Source: Lichtheimia corymbifera B2541
Taxonomy: Eukaryota; Mucoromycota; Mucoromycetes; Mucorales; Lichtheimiaceae
Length of the DNA stretch: 64,000 nt
NCBI GenBank assembly: GCA_000697475.1
Contig: JNEU01001129.1
Span: 52,153-116,152 of the forward strand
Direction: 5' to 3'
The position numbers and the translations under genes are program-made. The notes beneath the pieces were generated by a model. The model had not been told where the DNA came from. It made no database searches and saw only the letters and a program-made list of their open reading frames with translations. Below are positions 51,001-62,522 of this stretch, piece after piece. Within the stretch, counting starts at the first letter, position 1. Every line of letters starts with the position of its first letter.

Positions 51001-53854
51001 TCTTTGCTTCACTCACTGATCTGGAAGAAAACAAATACACTGCTCGATTGGATGGACGTGCTCGCGATATCTTGCTTTCAGGTGCAATCACAAAAATGGT
51101 GCGATATGTATCCGAGCATGTGGAATTGGCTTTCATTTGTGATGATGTACAATGTAAGGAGGGTGCACACAGGGCAACAATCGCAAGAGTATAAACTCAC
51201 AAGCATGATTATTATTAGGGGCCGATTCGGCATCAGTACGCGTACTACATCAGATTCATGAGCAATGTCCCCGTGTGATGCTTATCATGGCGACAAGAAC
51301 GATGCGTGATTACAATCTCACATTCATCAATGATTTCTGCAAGTCAGGGACCCACGACGAGATTGCATTAAATGGGCTGGGAGCCGATGAGATTGGTGAA
51401 ATCATTATTCAAGCGTTCAAAAGTGGGGTTGTCAAAAGCGTGAGCCCTGAGATCATTCGAGTTTTTCAAAAGCGAACGGGTGGAAATCCATTATATGTAA
51501 AGTAAGTATATGTGTTGACCCATTTGTAATTCCATGGTTCGGCTAACATTAAGAAGGAATATGGCAATCGTTTTGAAGGACTTTAACAACCATGTCACAG
51601 TGATGGATGGTCAACTTATCACGAGCAGCAATGAATTTGATCTCTCTGACAGCCTTGGGAACTTTGATTACAAGCGCATTATCAGGATGCAGTTCGATCG
51701 ACTGGATGCCAGCTTTCAGGAGGTTCTCACGGTACGTGATGTGTGATACTGGACATCATTGTTATTTGTATTGGCATTCTTACATGATGATTTTAGGCGG
51801 CGAGCTGTCTAGATCAATGCTTTGTTCTTCACGAGGTGGCAGCAATCATCGACCCGGAGAATGCAGTTTTCAAAGACAAGAGTCTTAGTCAGATCATCGA
51901 CTTGATAAAGGTGCACGACAAGTATCAGTTTTTGCAGCAGGTCGACAATCCCAGTGTATCAGAAAGCAGCGGTGGTGCTGCCATTTTCAGCTTTGCTCAT
52001 ATCACGATTCCTGAGAGCATTTACGCAATGGTCCCGTACGAGACACGTATCATGCTACATGAGTTGCTTGCCAGGCATTATGAAGCCCAATATAACCGCG
52101 AAAACGCTGCCGATCTTTTACCCAAAATTGCTCGCCATTACATGAAGACGACTTTGATACCCAAACAACTTCACTTTTTGGACAAATTGGCTGATTACAA
52201 TATCCGATCCTACTTTTTACCCGAAGCGACAGACAACTTGAAGAATATTGTTCGCATATTGGATGAGAATGAAGAAGCCGCTATGCTCTATGGAAGAGTA
52301 CGACGCAGTGATATCTACCGGAGACTCGGCATGTGCTACACAATGAGGACAAAGCTCAGTGAAGGTGAACGTTATTTGCATCTGGCTTTGGATACGTTGG
52401 GTCATCCATGGCCAACAACCAACCTCGAGTTCTTTCGCAAATTCTGGTCAAATCGGGCATCACAATATCAGCATCGTCGTTGGGGAACTTGGAGCAGATA
52501 CAAGAATAGCAGAAAGAAAGGCGTGTGGACACGAATTGTTGAAATCATGGTTCAACTATCCAACATTTACTTTTACACTGGCAAAGGCAAGCATTTCGTG
52601 TATACTTGTTTGATTGGCCTCAACGCGTGCGAGCGACTCAGTGATGATGGAGTCAACTATACCCTGTTTTTGGCCAGGAATGCTTTGTTATGTTGGATTA
52701 ACGACCAAAAGCAACACAGTATCTTTTATATCACCAAAGCTCTACGGCATATGGAGGAAAAGAATGATCCTGGCACCCTTACTATATGCGCAATGCTATG
52801 TTTCGCTGCTGGGAAATTCAAGAATGCACGTGATCATTTGTATCAATCTATTGAAGCTGTCAAGATACTTGGCACTATTACGGATTGCCAATCGTTTTAT
52901 CGCTCTGTGGGCCTGGTGTTGACAATGCGGATATTCGAAGGCAAGCTCAATAGCTCCCCACAAGAGCTAGCTTTACTGAAGCAAATGGCAGAGTTAGCCC
53001 ATGCCAACGGCGACTATGAAGCAGAGGTGTGGATTGGCGTCTACAATGTCGGTAACGCTATCATCATGGATCGACTACGTGATTGTGAGCCGTTTGTGAC
53101 ATTGCTGGAAGCACATATCAAGGAAGCCGCTGACTACAATCAAATCGCAATATATGGTACGCTTGTTTGCTATTATGCGCGTATGCATAATTACGAATCT
53201 GCAAGGCGACATCTTCGTTTTCTTGTGCACTCGTTACCATCATTGACAGTGACACGTAAGTATACTACAATGACGCGTACAACTCGTCTATTAACAGTAT
53301 CCATTGTTATCTTTAGCCAATACATTTCCCATCTTTGGATTGATATTCGCAACGATGGGCCTGTATCGAATGATTGAGGACGATGACGTGGAGCTTTTAA
53401 CATCTACCGACAGCAAGAGCTATGATCGATTCAACTTTGTGGTCGCTAGAATCAACCATGCTTTTCAGCAAGTCAAGTTTTGGGAGTTTACACAACCATG
53501 TTTGTATCTGGCACGGGCGCTGCCGTATATTAGTACAGGACGTACGGTAGAGGGATATCTGGTAAGGAGAGCCTTTTATTGGTATTACTATGGTATTTTT
53601 GTTGACTTCCTTTTGTATTATAGGTGTTGCAGCATGGTGCCTGTGAAATGCATTTTATCCAAGAGATCACGTTCCTTAAAGCATACTACTGGGCCAATCT
53701 GGGCAAATATGCATTTACACCTGCTGATCGAATAGCATGGACAGAACGAGCGCGCACAGACTTTGATCAATTGGAAATACCAAGTCATACCTATTGTAAC
53801 CCTGACCCTGTAAATTGCTATGCTCGAGGGGAACAAGCCGATTTGCGAACATGA
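48100..53854 (+). CDS. Soluble-type adenylyl cyclase (ADCY10/sAC architecture)
   Basis: Fourteen exons: 48100-48129, 48197-48287, 48372-48382, 48447-48524, 48596-48637, 48700-49840, 49903-50503, 50566-50585, 50650-51153, 51219-51501, 51557-51731, 51797-53255, 53317-53561, 53624-53854; 1,636 residues (human sAC is 1,610). The C1 cyclase domain has VLMVDVVGFSRLT and GGDVVKFLGDAVLVSF, keeping both metal-binding Asp residues and the Lys before the second. A Ser-rich insert of about 145 residues splits C1. C2 spans about 410-580 (RDVTVMFISLGKL, VDDKGPTLLAVFGLP, SISGDTIILAVRM). An AAA/NACHT-like ATPase has P-loop ISGPSGVGKSFF (about 637) and CDDVQWADSASVRVL (about 835). The rest is helical, TPR-like. 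sAC makes cAMP in response to bicarbonate and calcium; the C2 substitutions discussed under findings make activity uncertain. Intron 1 (48130-48196) needs a GC donor and exon 3 has 11 bases. Confidence 0.88.
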
Positions 53855-54542
53855 TAAGATACGATCTCGAATAGGAAGCAGGCTTCCTGCCATTTTCATC
53901 ATCACTGTGTACAACTACTTTTTGTAATCTTTAGAGATTCTAATACCCGTTTGCTACTGCCATTTATATTACAATATATCATCATACCCTATTATAATCT
54001 GTCTTCTTTTATTGTTGCTTTATCTGACAAGTGTGTTAATGCCGCTAATGATCATAATGTGTGTCCAGCAATCTTGGTGATACGCATTTCAAAAGTGTAG
54101 CAGTAATGACATTCATACTCGGCTTTATTATCATTGCATGCGGATAGAGGATATGACATTGGCGTGGAATACTACTTTAATAATAATGATGCTGGAGGGT
54201 GAAAGGATAGAGCAATGCGGGTTAGTGGGTCGGCATGTATGATGTGTGACGTTGCGAGCGGCAGTGGAGTATGTCTCAACTCAACGTGGAAGCTCAGCTA
54301 GCTCATCTCCTTTCATCTCTGCCCACTTTACATTTCCAACGACGTGCAACATCAATATGGTATATATCGACCTTCCTTTATTTCCCTGAAGCGACTTTGA
54401 ATGACTATCGATAAGAGGATGATGGGTGGGATCGTTTGAAAAGAGGATTGGGACAGAGTGTGCAGCAAAAAGAAGGGACAAGATGGTGCAGCTGGGGAAG
54501 GATTAACGCGTGAAGCTAATGTCACCCAATTCTCTATAGGGA
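53855..54542. other. Intergenic region, no gene
   Basis: 3' flank of the cyclase gene and 5' region of the COPI beta-prime gene. A frame open from 54458 runs into the COPI exon only because it reads through intron 1. Confidence 0.45.
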
Positions 54543-57500
54543 ATGCGGATAGATATCAAGGTAAAAAGAAGAGACGATATACAGCAATCGGCAAACGACT
54601 CAATGTTATTCTCTCTATGATACAGCGCAAGTTGTTGTCGCGTTCAGACCGCGTAAAGAGCGTCGACCTTCATCCTACCGAACCATGGGTTCTTGCCAGC
54701 TTGTACAACGGCCACGTTTATATCTACAACTATGAAACTCAAGTAAGATGTCTACAGCAAAAGAAGGATATGTCTATACATATATCTGACATATCTTTTT
54801 ATTGTGCAACCTAGGCATTGGTCAAGACATTCGAAGTGACAGAAACACCTGGTGGGTTACAATCCTCAATATCCTCGATATATTACATGCTCATTACTTT
54901 ATCTATCAGTGCGAGCTGCCAAGTTTATTGCACGCAAGAATTGGATCGTTACTGGATCGGATGATTCGCAAATTCGCGTTTTCAACTACAACACGCACGA
55001 AAAGGTGGCAAGCTTTGAAGGTCATCCCGACTACATTCGTTGCTTGGCAGTTCATCCAACACAACCTCTTGTTTTATCCGGATCTGATGACATGACGATT
55101 CGCTTGTGGGATTGGGAAAAGGGATGGAAATGTGTGCAGGTAAGCTTGAAGATATTTTATGCATGATTTTTATCCCTTGTATGCTCACTCATTGGTGTAA
55201 TTAGATTTTCGAGGGACATTCGCATTTTGTCATGCATTTGACTTTCAATCCCAAGGATTCCAACACATTCGCTTCCGCTGGTCTTGATGGTGTTATCAAG
55301 GTGTGGTCTCTTGGATCCAACGTACCCAACTTTACTCTTGAAGGTCATGAAAAGGGTGTCAACTACGTCGATTATTATCATGGTGGTGATAAGCCATATT
55401 TGATCTCTTGTGCCGATGACAAGTAAGTCCGTTATGCTAACATTAATCCATATACAACCTAACCTTCCTTTCAACTAGTCTTGTGAAGGTGTGGGATTAT
55501 CAAAACAAGAACTGCGTTCAAACACTCGAAGGACACAGCCAAAACGTCAACTTTGCATCATTCCATCCCGAATTACCCATCATCATGTCTGGATCAGAAG
55601 ACGGCACTGTTCGTATCTGGAATTCGGATACCTATCGCCTTGAAAACAGCCTCAACTATGGCTTGGAGCGTGCTTGGTGTATCGCCTATCAGAAAGGTGG
55701 CAACAATGTGGCCTTGGGTTTCGATGAAGGTTCAGTTGTGATCAAGCTTGGTCGTGAGGAACCAGCCGTATCGATGGATGCTTCTGGAAAGATCATTTGG
55801 GCAAAGCACTCAGAAATCCAAACAGCTAATATTAAGGCTGGTGTGGGTAAGTTTGAGATAAAAGGATGGAGGGATCAATGTTCAATCACTGACTCTCTTG
55901 TATAGACGAGAATATCAAAGATGGTGATCGTATGGCTCTACCAATCAAGGATCTTGGCAGCTGTGAAGTCTATCCACAAACTCTTCAACACTCGCCCAAT
56001 GGTCGTTTTGTCGTGGTGTGTGGAGACGGCGAATATATCATCTATACTGCATTGGCATGGAGAAACAAGAGCTTCGGCAGCGGTTTAGGCTTTGTATGGG
56101 CCGCGGATTCGAACGTGTATGCTGTGCGTGAATCGACATCGCGCGTCAAGATTTTCAAAAACTTTAAGGAGCGTGCTGGCTTACTTCCTAAGCTCAACTA
56201 TGCTGCTGAAGGTATCTTTGGTGGTGCCTTACTCGGTGTTCGTTCCAATGGCTTCTTGAACTTTTATGATTGGGAAACGGGAGCCGTCGTAAGAAGAATC
56301 GATGTCGATGCCAAGAACGTCTTCTGGTCGGATGCTGGTGATCTTGTCGCCATCATCTGTGATGAATCCTTCTACATTTTGCGATACAACGCCCAGGCTT
56401 ATGCTCAATTCCTTGAAAGTGGAGGTGATCCTGGTGTCGAAGGTGTTGAGGAAGCATTTGAATTCGTCAATGATATCACCGAGAGGTATGTATAGAATGG
56501 TATTGGATCGATAATCGTTCAAGGTATTAACATGCATTTGATAGTGTGCGAACAGGAACATGGGCTGGTGATTGCTTCATCTACACTAACAATGCCAACC
56601 GACTCAATTATCTTGTGGGTGACGTGACTTATACCATCAGTCATTTCGACAAGTAAGGCTTCATCTTTCAATCTAATCAAGTGAGTTATGCTAAATATCG
56701 TTTTTTCTATAGGCCAATGTATCTCCTCGGCTACTCACCTCGTGACAATCGAGTGTACCTTGCAGACAGGGTAAAACAAATATTACGATTTCGGATAGAC
56801 CTGTGTTACTCATTTTTATTATGATAGGATGTTAATATCTTCAGCTATGCATTATCCCTCACAGTGATCCAATATCAAACTGCCGTCTTGCGTGGTGATC
56901 TCGAATCAGCAGCCAGCCTTCTTCCATCTATTCCCTCCGACCAACGTGGACGTATTGCACGTTTCCTTGAATCACAAGACCTTAAAGAGTTGGCTTTGGA
57001 AGTATCCACTGATGCAGAGCAGAAGTTTGATCTTGCCATTCAACTTGGAAAATTGGATATCGCTACAGAACTTGCACGTGAATTGGATAGTGAAGCAAGG
57101 TGGCGTAACCTTGGAGACGTTGCTTTGTCCAACTGGAAGTTTGATTTGGCAGAGGAATGCCTTCAAAAGGCTAAGGATTTGAGCGGTTTACTTTTGTTCT
57201 ACTCATCAAGCAACAATCGAGATGGCATGCGTAAGGTTGCCGACGAAGCTTGTAAGTCTTGGTTTTCTGGGTATCTTTATGATTGCAATACTTACTCTAG
57301 AACAAATTAGTGGCCAAAGGAAAGAACAACATTGCATTTACAGCCTTGTTCCAGCTTGGTGCTGTAGATGAGGTTATTCAATTGCTTATCAAGACCGAGC
57401 GTCTACCTGAAGCTGCCATGTTGGCTAGAACATATGCACCAGATAGTATGTCATCCGTGCTCAAACTCTGGAAAGCCGATCTCGAGAAGCGAAACCGTAA

Positions 57501-57648
57501 AAAGACGGCAGAGAGCCTTGCTGATCCAGCAGAGTATCCCAATCTCTTTGCAGAGTTGCAAAAGGTAATATATATATATTAATGCGCTACTCATACATTG
57601 CTAACTGGGCATGATTAGACTCAAGAACCACCACAAGATCTGTTATAA
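54543..57648 (+). CDS. SEC27: Coatomer beta-prime subunit (COPB2/Sec27)
   Basis: Exons 54543-54560, 54626-54742, 54815-54851, 54910-55139, 55205-55422, 55479-55846, 55906-56485, 56545-56652, 56713-56770, 56828-57251, 57311-57564, 57619-57648 give 813 residues. The 18-base first exon encodes MRIDIK, joined to [20 protein letters not shown], near-identical to animal COPB2. The first WD40 propeller ([60 protein letters not shown]) is followed by a second propeller and an alpha-solenoid (from about residue 600). The subunit binds dilysine retrieval signals and forms the COPI cage in Golgi-to-ER transport. The final ten-codon exon is supported by a good intron. The protein is somewhat shorter at the C-terminus than yeast and human forms. 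Confidence 0.95.
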
Positions 57649-58879
57649 ACCTACCCTTTACTCTTTCCTTCACAATAAAACCCACATCTTGAGGCGTTGT
57701 AGTAGAATAAACTTGTAGTAATACTGACACATGACAAGCCTTTTGCTTCTGGGATAATATTGTTGCATAGAGTAGCATCATTTGAGAACAATGAACGATC
57801 ATCATTTAGCCTAGGCATCATGCTCTTTGCCGTGATCCCGTTGTATATTATCTAATAGAACAGTTATCGTACAATATTGAATTACAAGAAAAAAAATGTA
57901 TGCTACTAGCGCGAAGATCTAATCATCAAAAAAGGGAGATGGTTTACACTACTACCAAATGACTATTCTTTAAAACGCACTTCCTCTCTCTTTCCTTATC
58001 ACAGCATTTCGAGTGGATATACTTTTACAATACTCCACCAATCTTTCTATGAGACAATGCATCAAGTGCATACACAAAACGAGGTCCAGCTCAGGAAGAA
58101 GGAAGGATTATAGAACCTTGGAAGTGGCTGGCCCACGCAATCTCGTATTCGCTAAAGTATCCCTTTAATCCAAACATCAAACAATCATTCACAAGAGACA
58201 GAAGGAGAGGTGCAATGAATGCAGAAGGCATTGTGCAAAGGTGTACATTAGGTGGCACTTGATGCGTGGTGGCGAATTATGCACGAAACATGAGTTGGAT
58301 GATGATGGTTGCATACGGTTGGCAGGTTGTACAGAAGATGATGATTGAAGCCTCCATGGAATAGCGTGTAAAGTACGAGTATACTGGTTGTTGACAATGA
58401 ATACACTCTTTTACCACGCGTTATATACCCAATTCCTTCCAACCCATGTACCAAACCAATATCCAGATCCATATACATCATACGCATTCGTTTATATCAA
58501 AGCAAGTTGCTACACGTAAATAACGCTGCTTCTATATATAATGGCTATCTGCTGTCCACCCAAAAATGCTTCATGAGAGGTTGCTGCAAGTAACTTGAGA
58601 CATTGATAATAGCAACGGCTGCTACGTTTGGTCGCGGCAGAGGACTGTGCAAGAGCGTGTGTTGTAGTAGAGTGACAAGGCTGTGAATGCTGTTTGAATA
58701 CAGTGGATTAAAGACCTTGCTAATAGAAACTGCTAGAATGAGGCTGTTACGATTGGTTGTGGCAGAAGAGTGTACAAGGGAACGTGCAGTGTCAAGGAAT
58801 GCCGGTGTTGCTGTAGTGGAGTCCACACGCCATGGAACTTGCCATTCAGTCAAAGGCTTTCAGATCAAGCTATTCGTAG
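57649..58879. other. Intergenic region, no gene; weak internal duplication
   Basis: 3' flank of the COPI gene. A minus-strand frame of 102 codons at 58545-58853 coincides with two diverged copies of a roughly 40 bp element (near 58623 and 58747) and is not considered a gene. Confidence 0.4.
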
Positions 58880-59750
58880 GGCTGACATGATGGGCTGAAG
58901 CAGGACAATCGTTCGCAGGTTGTAGTTGTACTTGAATGAGTCCACAATTGAGAATGGGAAGAAGAGGCAAATAAACTGTGAGTGGAAAACCTGGAAATTA
59001 ACTAGATTTTTCTGAACGTTGGATGATAACTACTTGTTTGAGAGTTGCTCAGCCAAATCCACTCGGATCAAGAAAGTTGAATGATGGAAGTGATGGGTCG
59101 GAGCAGGACAGTCGTTTGTATGCAGTGAATTGGGCAATAAAGGTGAATGGGAGGAATGGGCTATCAAGTGGCATGGTACGATTAATTACTCACGCTGATT
59201 TTTATAATGTTGGATGATACTTCTTTTTTTGAGCGTAACTCAATCAAATCTTCTCGGATCAAGATAACTGAAGCATGGGCATGCATGTATAGACGAGGAA
59301 AATCGTTCGTATGCAGTAGATTGAGCAACAAATGTGAATGGGAGGAATGGGCTATTGGCTGGCAGTTTATGAAGTAACCATCAACTTAATTTTTCCGGTA
59401 TTGGACGATACTTCTTTGTTTAAGCGTAACTCAATCAAATCTTCTCGGATCAAGAAAGTTGAATGATGGAAGTGATGGTCTGGAGTAGAGGAATCGTTCG
59501 TATGCATTGGATTGGGCAATAAAGATGAATGGGAGGAATGGGCTATTAGCTGTCAGTTTACGATTAATTAATCAAGTTGATTTTTGTGATGGCCTTGGAT
59601 GATACTTCTTTGTTTGAGCGTAACTCAGTCAAATCTTCTCGGATCAACAAAGTTAAAGGATGAAAATGATGGGCTGAAGTAGGGCAATCGTTCACATGCA
59701 ATGAATTGGGTAAATATGGTGAATGGGAGGAAGGGACTATTAGCTGCCCT
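58880..59750. repeat. Tandem array of about 191 bp units (four copies plus partial)
   Basis: The block CTCGGATCA recurs at 59062, 59253, 59444 and 59638, spacings of 191, 191 and 194. Each unit carries in order GATACTTCTTTGTTTGAGCG, TAACTCAATCAAATCTTCTC, GGATCAAGAAAGTTGAATGA, a GG(T/C)CGGAG..GACAATCGTTCGTATGCA part and GTGAATGGGAGGAATGGGCT. A fifth partial copy begins near 58889. Copies are clearly diverged (point changes and small indels). No unit encodes a continuous protein. Confidence 0.85.
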
Positions 59751-60017
59751 GAACGTTGTTCGAGGGTTGCTCATTGCAGAGGTGGTCACTTTGATGTTAA
59801 TATGGTTAAAGAAAAAGGTTTCAGGTTTGTATAAGTGTGTAAGCCTACTGTAAGATCAAGGGGGGGGAGTGTGGTTTATGCAAGTGATGGTGGGAGCTTG
59901 AATTTTGTCCCGTAGGAGAGGTGATGTGGTTGTAATAGTAGTCAGCCATCATTGATCCGTAGCCACCTAATCCATCCAACCCATCCATCCATCCTTCATC
60001 CGTCTCATATATTCATC

Positions 60018-60810
60018 ATGGCAGCATCCGTTGAACGACCACAAACGATTCAGACTATGATTGATGGCGTGGAACGTTACAATCCCGAAAACGCTGAAGT
60101 CCTTGAAGACTACCTTGCCACGCAGTGCAAGAATGGCGAATACGACCTCATGGCCAACTTGGCATTGTTAAAGCTGTGAGCATCATGCAACAACACATCA
60201 GCACCAGGATGCAACCGCTGACACCTTTCATCCGCACGATATAGTTATCAATTCAACCCCCAATTGACCAAGAAGACCGTTATTATCAATGTCCTCGGCA
60301 AGGCTCTCACCGCCATCCCCAATCCCGATTTCAATTTATGCATGTACCTCATGACAGACCATGTGGTAACAAAACGACGACGAGTTTATTGTATAAAGTG
60401 ACGACTGACATAAGGCTATTTTGATGGCATAGGAAGACGAGCAAGTCAAGAGCATGATGCAACTTCAGCAACTCCTTGAACAGTCGCGATACGTCGAATT
60501 TTGGAAGACATTTGAGCAGCACCGTGCTCTTGTTAAGGATATCCAAGGTTTCGATGATGCTATTCGTGCTGTTGTCGCCAAGGTTGTCAGCATGTCTTAT
60601 CAGAATATCAGCAGCAGCGTGCTTCAGTCTTATCTTTCGTTGCAAGGCGATGCATTCGAAAAGTTCTGCCAACAACATCAATGGCAGGTCGAACAGAACG
60701 TTGTCAACATTCCTATCAACAAGGACAACGAAGCCAAGACAGTGGTTGTTCGCGAGAACATCAAGTTTGAACAATTGACCAAGATTATTGGTTTCTCAAA
60801 TGAAATGTAA
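60018..60810 (+). CDS. Translation initiation factor eIF3 subunit K
   Basis: Exons 60018-60175, 60245-60365, 60433-60810 give 218 residues, the same as human eIF3k. The HEAT-like N-terminal half (IDGVERYNPENAEVLEDYL, YDLMANLALLKLYQFNP) and PCI/winged-helix C-terminal half (FWKTFEQHRALVKDIQGFDD, ISSSVLQSYL) are characteristic. The C-terminus ends IIGFSNEM. This small subunit is peripheral in eIF3, absent from S. cerevisiae but common in filamentous fungi and animals, so its presence fits a non-yeast genome. The stop is 33 bp from that of the convergent IP6K gene. Confidence 0.95.
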
Positions 60811-60843
60811 AGTTGTTTTTTATACAGTCTCTCTTTTTATTGT

Positions 60844-62359
60844 CTACACCCCACACATGGCAGCCCTACTCTCTATTCCTTCAAATACATCATTTTCGTC
60901 TTGATCGAGTGTGGTCAATACACTTGCTTCCCCACCATGGGTCTTGTAAATCCATTCGAAGCAAACCGTCAATGTCTTGAGTCCCAACAAATATCCATCG
61001 TCAGGCTGGTTTGGATGCTGAGGAGGATAGGAGAATTCGTGTCTTGGATCTTGTGAAGTCACCGAATGTGCGAAATCGATAATGCGTACATCCATCACCT
61101 TATCACTGGTTTCATCGCCATCATAGATCATTAATAATGAGGAACCATAGAATCGATAATCATTGAGTGACCGTATGATGGCAGCCAGACGTCTCAGTTT
61201 ATGCAGAACCGCGGGTATATGATGAATCTGCACACAGCCATTGTTGTTGAGGAATTGCACCAGAGTGTCTCTGAATTCGATCGGGGACAAGCGCCGGCCT
61301 TGATATTTGTCTTGAAAGATGAAATCACCTTGCTTGTAAACCTAGATAAAGAATAGGTTAATGTCGTGTAACCTTATTATCCTCCATTGTAAAAAACATA
61401 CTCGCCTGCATCCCACAGACACGAACACCCAACGCTGCACTTGTGGATTGTTGACATTTCCTGGTTTGGCTGGCTGCTTTGGCTGATGTCGCATATACGC
61501 TATGTTGTCGTGTTCCCATCTTGAGATCCAATACGCATGGAAAATGGATACCATCGGTTAAATCCTCAATCATGATATATTCCTTGTGATCGTCATGCTT
61601 CATTTTCTGCTGATCACGTTGATAGACTTGCATCGACCATGGGTTGTTGGGTTTCTCACGTGTTTTCCAGTCATCCCCAGTAGTTGTCAATGCCATATCT
61701 TCATCCATGATAAATACATCTTGATCATTGTTATTGTTGTTGTCGTCATCTTGCTGATCACGTCGAGATGTTATTGCCGAGGTTGATTTGGATGAGGAAC
61801 TTGGTGGTGGTGGCGGTGGAGAAGGAGGAGAAAGCGATGTTGGAGAACAAGATACTGCTGTCAATGGATTATCTTGATCTGCAGGAAGCAATAAACTATG
61901 TTGACGTCGTTCAGGAAATGATGAAGGTCGTCGGAATTCACTATTCACTTGTCGTAAACGTTCCTGGATCGCTTGTGGTGTGAAGATGTCACGTAGGATC
62001 TGCTCACGTGCTGCACTAACTGAATGTCGTCGACTGCTACGTCTATGGTGACAAGCTCGCCAATCGCTCAAGAGATGCTTGTTCTTTTCAAACACAATAT
62101 GGGGAACCGAGTCTGCTGAATAGGTGACATTGACGATGCCAAAGTATTGAGGTATGAAGGGGAGTAGCTCGGGCAATTGTCGTTCTAAATGCTCGTAAAA
62201 GCTCTGTTCTTTTTTGGAAACAGCTTTGCAAATGGCCTGCTTGGAGAATCGGAAGAAGGAGCCATGGCCGCCGACTTGGTTATCAAACGGAAGTAAAGGG
62301 AGTGATGCTGTGATCTGTGTCGGATCAAAGTAGTGTTGCTCATCGTCATCACCGCGCAT
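60844..62359 (-). CDS. KCS1: Inositol hexakisphosphate kinase (Kcs1/IP6K family)
   Basis: Minus-strand exons 61406-62359 and 60844-61341 give 483 residues. The inositol-polyphosphate kinase signature is FPCVLDLKMGTRQH (P-x3-D-x-K-x-G); the metal-binding RIIDFAHS lies in exon 2. N-terminal GGHGSFFRFSKQAICKAV is the ATP-binding lobe. A long Ser/Pro/Asp-rich insert (residues about 115-235) separates these. The family converts InsP6 to the pyrophosphate InsP7, a phosphate-status signal. The protein is much shorter than yeast Kcs1, lacking its long N-terminus. The single intron (61342-61405) joins CGMQ to VYKQG only if a GC donor (GCGAGT) is used; the nearby GTATGT leads to an immediate stop. Confidence 0.9.
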
Positions 62360-62522
62360 GAGGGAAAAATAGCAAGAGTGAAGGAAAGAAGAAGGGTGTA
62401 AAATGGAAATCTGCCAAAAGCAGTAAGCGTTTTTATATCATTACATTTTCAGACCATCGATAGAGTTATACAGATTTCACGCGTCTAACATCTTGGTATC
62501 ATTATGAATAAAAGGGAGATAT

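Noticed and set aside
51234..51300. Possible break in the cyclase ATPase region
   Set aside because: Stops between DDVQ and WADSASV lie within a canonical intron (51154-51218); splicing restores the expected CDDVQWADS motif.
58545..58853. 102-codon minus-strand frame before the repeat array
   Set aside because: It overlaps a weak internal duplication, has no recognised domain, no splice-linked continuation and no nearby promoter signal.
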